Positions 60,236-64,000 of a stretch of 64,000 nucleotides of DNA are shown here, piece after piece; the stretch's first letter is position 1; each line of letters begins with the position of its first letter. The translations under genes were made by a program, and so were the position numbers. Origin of the DNA: Symsagittifera roscoffensis (lineage: Eukaryota; Xenacoelomorpha; Acoela; Convolutidae); contig NC_087062.1 of NCBI RefSeq assembly GCF_963678635.1, positions 95,721,705 to 95,785,704 on the forward strand, given 5' to 3'. Under the pieces are notes generated by a model that worked only from the letters and a program-made list of their open reading frames with translations, was not told the origin of the DNA and did no database searches.

Positions 60236-61750
60236 TTTCAGAACTTCAATTACTTTCAAAACTTGATTACAACTGTAACCGGTATTGGAAGATTTTGGGC
60301 GAGAGAAACTGATAAGCAAATATTTTAAGGAAAGAATTTAAAATAAACAGGATTGTATTTTTCCAACTTTGACCATTATCATAAAACTCTATTTTAAATC
60401 ATCATTCGCCCCTGTCCCATATTTCAACCATAAATCCATAACTGAGCAAGAATAGACGGTTTCGGGGTTCAATTTTAAAAACAATTTCCCTTGAAACTAT
60501 CAAAATTTTCTCGGCGACACCAAGAATTTTTTTTGATTTTTTTTTCAGCATTTATATTACGGCTGGGAGCGCTTTAATTTGATACCACTTGAACTTTAAA
60601 TCCCTACGAGCTTTCTTTGAGGTTGTCATACAGTACTGATTTAAATTATACGGAAAAAAAACGAACATTTGGAACTTCAAACGCTTTCTTCTCAAATTGG
60701 GTTGAGATTAGACAAAAAGTGAGGAGAACAAAAGTTGCTTAGAAATTCAACAAAATTAAATGGTTCCCTATTTTCTCCGAAATTTGCAACCAAAAATTTA
60801 CCCCTAAAATTGGTCATTATGGCTTTTTTCATTTAATCAAGAATTACGCTGAAACTACTTTGTTAATTGATGAGAAAATTATATCGCAATACGCCTCTTA
60901 CACAGCCCAACAAAGTTTTAGAGGGACAAAACTTTCAAAAATTTGCGTACAACGTTTGATATTTGTTTTTAGCCTTAGATTTTGACGTGTATATGGTAAA
61001 AATGACCTTTTTTGGCTGTCAACTATAAATATATTCTATTATAAAAAATTTTGAAAACTCAACCCGCCCTAAAACTTTGTTGAGATGTGTAAGAGGCTTC
61101 TTTTGATATAATTGTCTCATCGCATAATTTGGTAGTTTTAGCGTAATTCGTAATTGAATTCCAACAAAACCAAAATGAAATATTTTTGGGGCAAAATTTT
61201 GGTACGAAATTTCGAAAAAAAGTTGCACAATATTAACTGTGGTGAAATTCTAAGCAATTTTTGTTCTCTTCACTTTTTTTCTAATCTTAACCCAATTTGA
61301 GAAAAACGCACTTGAAAGTTTATTCCGGTTCCTGTGAATGGCAATTTTTTTAAAGCTTATCCGATTTAGAAAAAAAAACAGAATCGACTGATAAATTTTT
61401 TTTGTTCCGCTGAGAAATCACAAAACTAATTCCATTTTTGAAACTAGAAGTCATTCACATTTATTGTGACTTTTTCAATTTTGCTTTTCGATTGTGGAAT
61501 TTGCCATCATTTAAATAAGAAAAGGAGAAGAGAACTTGAAAATAAATCATAAGTCGAATCAGGAAAAAGCAAATTTTAACATGGACAAATTTTGAGACTT
61601 CGCGTAAAAAATGGAAACACAATTTCCTGAGTGCAATGTCTAATCATTGTTTCAGTTAGTTGATAGCATACACTACGCCTCAGACATCTTCTACTTTTCT
61701 GAGTTCTTGGAGGAATATGAATGACTTCCTTCTTCCCAATGCGCTATGCC
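60236..61750. repeat. 1.5-kb tandem duplication, unit 1
   Basis: Starts tttcagaacttcaattac and ends caatgcgctatgcc. Repeated at once downstream with an offset of 1,515-1,516 bp and about 1-2% differences. No gene recognised. Confidence 0.92.
60672..61321. repeat. Large imperfect inverted repeat inside unit 1
   Basis: Arms of about 290 bp: tctcaaattgggttgagatt near 60,690 pairs with its diverged complement near 61,290, and acagcccaacaaagttttag near 60,901 pairs with the complement near 61,075. Could be a decayed foldback transposon. Confidence 0.75.
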
Positions 61751-63264
61751 TTTCAGAACTTCAATTACTTTCAAAACTTGATTACAACTGTAACCGGTAT
61801 TGGAAGATTTTGGGCGAGAGAAACTGATAAGCAAATATTTTAAGGAAAGAATTTAAAATAAACAGGATTGTATTTTTCCAACTTTGACCATTTTCATAAA
61901 ACTCTATTTTAAATCATCATTCGCCCCTTTCCCATATTTCAACCATAAATCCATAACTGAGCAAGAATAGACGGTTTCGGGGTTCAATTTTAAAAACAAT
62001 TTTCCTTGAAACTATCAAAATTTTCTCGGCGACACCAAGAATTTTTTTTGATTTTTTTTTCAGCATTTATATTACGGCTGGGAGCGCTTTAATTTGATAC
62101 CACTTGAACTTTAAATCCCTACGAGCTTTCTTGGAGGTTGTCATACAGTACTGATTTAAATTATACGGAAAAAAAAACGAACATTTGGAACTTCAAAGGC
62201 TTTCTTCTCAAATTGGGTTGAGATTAGACAAAAAGTGAGGAGAACAAAAGTTGCTTAGAAATTCAACAAAATTAAATGGTTACCTATTTTCTCCGAAATT
62301 TGCCACCAAAAATTTACCCCTAAAATTGGTCATTATGGCTTTTTTCATTTAATCAAGAATTACGCTGAAACTACTTTGTTAATTGATGAGAAAATTATAT
62401 CGCAATACGCCTCTTACACAGCCCAACAAAGTTTTAGAGGGACAAAACTTTCAAAAAATTGCGTACAACGTTTGATATTTGTTTTTAGCCTTAGATTTTG
62501 ACGTGTATATGGTAAAAATGACCTTTTTTGGCTGTCAACTATAAATATATTCTCTTATAAAAAATTTTGAAAACTCAACCCGCCCTAAAACTTTGTTGAG
62601 ATGTGTAAGAGGCTTCTTTTGATATAATTGTCTCATCGCATAATTTGGTAGTTTTAGCGTAATTCGTAATTGAATTCCAACAAAACCAAAATGAAATATT
62701 TTTGGGGCAAAATTTTGATACGAAATTTCGAAAAAAAGTTGCACAATATTAACTGTGGTGAAATTCTAAGCAACTTTTGTTCTCTTCACTTTTTTTCTAA
62801 TCTTAACCCAATTTGAGAAAAACGCACTTGAAAGTTTATTCCGGTTCCTGTGAATGGCATTTTTTTTAAAGCTTATCCAATTTAGAAAAAAAACAGAATC
62901 GACTGATAAATTTTTTTGTTCCGCTAAGAAATCACAAAACTAATTCCATTTTTGAAACTAGAAGTCATTCACATTTATTGTGACTTTTTCAATTTTGCTT
63001 TTTGATTGTGGAATTTGCCATCATTTAAATAAGAAAAGGAGAAGAGAACTTGAAAATAAATCATAAGTCGAATCAGGAAAAAGCAAATTTTAACATGGAC
63101 AAATTTTGAGACTTCGCGTAAAAAATGGAAAAACAATTTCCTGAGTGCAATGTCTAATCATTGTTTCAGTTAGTTGATAGCATACAATACGCCTCAGACA
63201 TCTTCTACTTTTCTGAGTTCTTGGAGGAATATGAATGACTTCCTTCTTCCCAATGCGCTATGCT
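61751..63264. repeat. 1.5-kb tandem duplication, unit 2
   Basis: Second unit, including its own copy of the inverted repeat at about 62,187-62,836. It ends in caatgcgctatgctttt, after which the sequence becomes unique. Confidence 0.92.
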
Positions 63265-63580
63265 TTTAAGTTTTTCAAGTACCGTAGATTAAAAACCAAT
63301 GACACCGGAGAGATAAGCAAAATGATTCCTACATAATCAGAAGGTCAAAAGTATCATAATATCTGTGCCATTCCCCCGGATTGGCACAGCGGAACCTTCC
63401 ATCGCAGCACGAAAACAACATTAGAGGCTTTAGTCGGCATATATTGATGTAAAGGAGGCTAGAAATTTCTAGTAGAAAATTTTTAGAATTATTCGAATTG
63501 CGACGTTACATTTCTGAGACATTCAGAGACGGCCATGTTTAGCCGGAAAACAGAAAAATAACACAACAAAATAACCGAAT
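63265..63580. other. Unique interval before the retrotransposon fragment
   Basis: No feature recognised; probably includes the missing upstream part of the retrotransposon in unrecognisable form. Confidence 0.4.
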
Positions 63581-63583
63581 TAG

Positions 63584-63985
63584 CGAGAGACAGACGGTCG
63601 AGAACGCCTTAAAGAACTGAATCTATCATCGCTGGAATACAGCAGGAGAATAGGGACAATGATAGAATTGTATAAAATCTGCTCTGGTTTTTATGATAGG
63701 AATGCCACTGCGGGAATATTCGAGGGGAATGATAGGGACTCTAGAGGGAACGCATGTAAAGTAGTAGTACGTAAATCAAATCTAGAAATGCGAAAAAATT
63801 TCTTCACGATAAGAGCACCTGTCGACTGGAACAATCTGCCACAGGAAACAGTGCAAAGCAAGACCATCGACGAATCCAAGTGGAAACTGGATAAACATTG
63901 GAAAGCAATTGGAATTGACATATACGAATTCGAAAGGAGATGGGAAAGAACATTTGAAATGACCACAAGAGGCACTGCCCAATGA
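63584..63985 (+). pseudogene. Non-LTR retrotransposon ORF2, C-terminal fragment
   Basis: In frame from about 63,584 the strand reads ERLKELNLSSLEYSRR, then MIELYKICSG, RKNFFTIRAPVDWNNLP and KLDKHW, and stops at 63,985. These are the thumb and C-terminal landmarks of CR1/Jockey-like reverse transcriptases. An in-frame stop precedes it and no palm motifs lie upstream, so it is a 5'-truncated copy, as is common for these elements. Opposite strand to the relic at 26.6-27.8 kb, and it covers a different part of the protein. Confidence 0.85.
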
Positions 63986-64000
63986 TCATAAAAAAATTGA

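Overview
The window is AT-rich, intron-bearing eukaryotic DNA. Three recognisable animal-type genes (a serine dehydratase, a CFAP20-domain protein, and the phosphatidylinositol synthase CDIPT) and CR1/Jockey-like retrotransposon fragments point to an invertebrate metazoan with cilia or flagella. I cannot name the lineage. All three genes lie on the minus strand; the rest is mostly repeats.

Positions 1-22,653 form one continuous tandem array whose monomer is a whole tRNA-Glu(UUC) gene plus about 210 bp of spacer. I counted 88 tRNA copies by eye: 66 full length and 22 truncated. From about 8.5 kb onward the period is very regular (274-285 bp). Part of the array is organised into a higher-order repeat of 12 monomers (about 3.37 kb), as in centromeric-type satellites. 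Five copies have an identical, fully paired cloverleaf with consensus A and B boxes. Other copies have lost stem pairing, changed anticodon (TTC to TCC, one to TGC), or lost the T arm and 3' acceptor strand. This tRNA-gene satellite is the most unusual object in the window.

Positions 22,654-30,714 hold the 5' two thirds of an L-serine dehydratase gene on the minus strand. Five exons can be reconstructed, including a 25-nt microexon. Its long fourth intron carries a dead non-LTR reverse transcriptase, itself split by a 537-bp hAT-type miniature element with an 8-bp target duplication. The 3' exons are not visible before the tRNA array begins. Intron 1 holds a foldback element.

Positions 31-54 kb contain no recognised gene. 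They hold two arrays of a second satellite (about 170-bp monomer): a diverged one at 31.1-32.2 kb and a homogenised one at 44.1-48.3 kb. They also hold interspersed repeats with a tRNA-like head and a terminal hairpin, and a patchwork of modules of 0.3-1.5 kb repeated in direct and inverted orientation.

Positions 54.0-60.2 kb are the gene-containing end. An uninterrupted 612-codon CFAP20DC-like gene is followed upstream by CDIPT. A 2.07-kb tandem duplication has left a 5'-truncated, frameshifted CDIPT copy between them. Positions 60.2-63.3 kb are another tandem duplication (1.5 kb), each unit containing a long inverted repeat. The window ends in the 3' end of a non-LTR retrotransposon on the plus strand. 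I see no shared pathway among the three genes.
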